A DNA stretch of 6,949 nt from positions 1-6,949 of the forward strand of contig JAURNO010000338.1 of assembly GCA_030830145.1 (NCBI GenBank). The letters run 5' to 3'. Positions 6,412-6,949 of this stretch are shown piece by piece. Each line of letters starts with the position of its first letter. Position 1 is the first letter of the stretch. The notes under the pieces were generated by a model. That model saw only the letters and a list, made by a program, of their open reading frames with translations, was not told where the DNA came from and made no database searches. The position numbers and the translations under genes are program-made. The stretch is from Verrucomicrobiota bacterium (lineage in GTDB: Bacteria; Verrucomicrobiota; Verrucomicrobiia; Opitutales; Seribacteraceae).

Positions 6412-6949
6412 ATGAAAAGAATCCCCAGCTTGATATCCGTTCTATCCATTGCTTGGCTAGCCATCTGCCAGAGCCCTTCTTCCAAGGGCGATCCGCGCCC
6501 GGGCAGTCCGCTCTTTCGTTTCGGAGCAGTGGCCGATTGTCAGTACTGCGACAAGACAAGCGGGAAAAGAAAGTACAACCTTTCTCCCAGGAAACTCACC
6601 GCTTGCGTGGAGCATTACAACAAACTGGATCTTTCCTTCGTGGTGCATCTTGGAGACTTTATTGACCGCGATTTTGAAAGTTTCGACAAAGTCGTTCCGA
6701 TCTACAACCGCTTGAAGGCGCCGCACTATCACATACTGGGCAACCATGACTTTGAGGTGGCCGATGACAAGAAGGCTTTGGTGCCTGCCAAGCTCGGACT
6801 CAAGAATCGTTATTACGATTTCTCCCGCAAGGGGTGGCGGTTCATCGGAATCGACGGTAACGACGTGAGCCTATATGCCTGGCCCAAGGATGACCCTCGG
6901 ACCAAGGCGGCTTCTGAATACCATAAATCTCTCAAGCCTCGCCCTCCTA
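6412..6949 (+). CDS. Secreted metallophosphoesterase, ADPRibase-Mn-like, partial (3' end outside window)
   Basis: The open frame runs from the ATG at 6412 to the window edge without a stop, giving 179 residues of a family usually about 300-340 long. Residues 1-20 or so are a hydrophobic signal sequence. C19 follows LAI, which fits a lipobox poorly, so a lipoprotein is possible but not favoured. The core has the calcineurin-like metal motifs: FGAVADCQYCD (D42, Q44), VHLGDFID (D82, D85) and YHILGNHDF (N111, H112). The D-x-Q form of the first motif, rather than D-x-H, and the KYNLSPRKL segment after it, are typical of Mn-dependent ADP-ribose/CDP-alcohol diphosphatase relatives. FIGIDGNDVS near 156-165 is also family-like. 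It would hydrolyse a phosphodiester or pyrophosphate outside the cytoplasm, and the real substrate is unknown. It is the last visible gene of the run, so it may be an operon member or a neighbour. Confidence 0.88.
   Translation, partial: MKRIPSLISVLSIAWLAICQSPSSKGDPRPGSPLFRFGAVADCQYCDKTSGKRKYNLSPRKLTACVEHYNKLDLSFVVHLGDFIDRDFESFDKVVPIYNRLKAPHYHILGNHDFEVADDKKALVPAKLGLKNRYYDFSRKGWRFIGIDGNDVSLYAWPKDDPRTKAASEYHKSLKPRPP

Noticed and set aside
6466..6471. Lipoprotein signal in the phosphoesterase (cysteine at residue 19)
   Set aside because: The residues before the cysteine are L-A-I, where position -1 is normally G, A or S, so a lipobox is not supported.
6453..6747. Open frames on both strands over the last gene
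   Set aside because: The frame from 6412 carries the three phosphoesterase metal motifs and runs to the window edge, so these are shadows.
1..6949. CRISPR arrays, tRNA or rRNA genes, insertion-sequence ends
   Set aside because: No regularly spaced repeats, cloverleaf-like sequences, transposase or terminal inverted repeats were seen. The only longer repeats are the A/C sulfatase paralogy and the AT leader motif.

Overview
The window looks like part of a polysaccharide-desulfation locus from a Verrucomicrobiota or related Planctomycetota-type bacterium. This placement is an inference from gene content: several secreted S1-family sulfatases in a row, a SASA/DUF303 acetylesterase, a DUF1552-type remnant and start sites without Shine-Dalgarno sequences. 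No rRNA or other marker gene is present to fix the taxon. The DNA is moderately GC-rich and all recognisable genes lie on the + strand.

Layout: (1) Bases 1-394 hold the remains of a DUF1552-family gene, with an apparent frameshift near bases 51-62 and no C-terminal part. (2) 398-1900 is sulfatase A (CSPSR active site). (3) 1911-3305 is sulfatase B, of a different and more classical type (CTPTR, GKWH). (4) 3310-4863 is sulfatase C (CTPSR), a close paralogue of A. (5) 4876-6396 is a sialate O-acetylesterase-like SGNH esterase. (6) From 6412 to the window edge runs the N-terminal half of a secreted calcineurin-like metallophosphoesterase resembling Mn-dependent ADP-ribose/CDP-alcohol diphosphatases. 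Intergenic gaps inside the run are 10, 4, 12 and 15 bases, no terminator is visible, and no gene-free stretch exceeds 300 bases. The five genes are therefore probably one transcription unit.

Working model: the five products carry N-terminal signal sequences and would act outside the cytoplasm. The sulfatases would remove sulfate esters and the esterase would remove acetyl esters from a decorated glycan, such as a marine algal or host polysaccharide, so that glycoside hydrolases encoded elsewhere can act. The role of the phosphoesterase in this set is not obvious. The substrate cannot be read from the sequence.

Points of most interest: an ATTTAAAT palindrome directly in front of three of the five starts, with a 12-base identical copy at two of them; an A/C sulfatase pair in which the usual GKWH motif is replaced by CKNGNSY; a block just after the active site where A and C diverge sharply; and the doubly damaged DUF1552 gene at the operon's 5' end.
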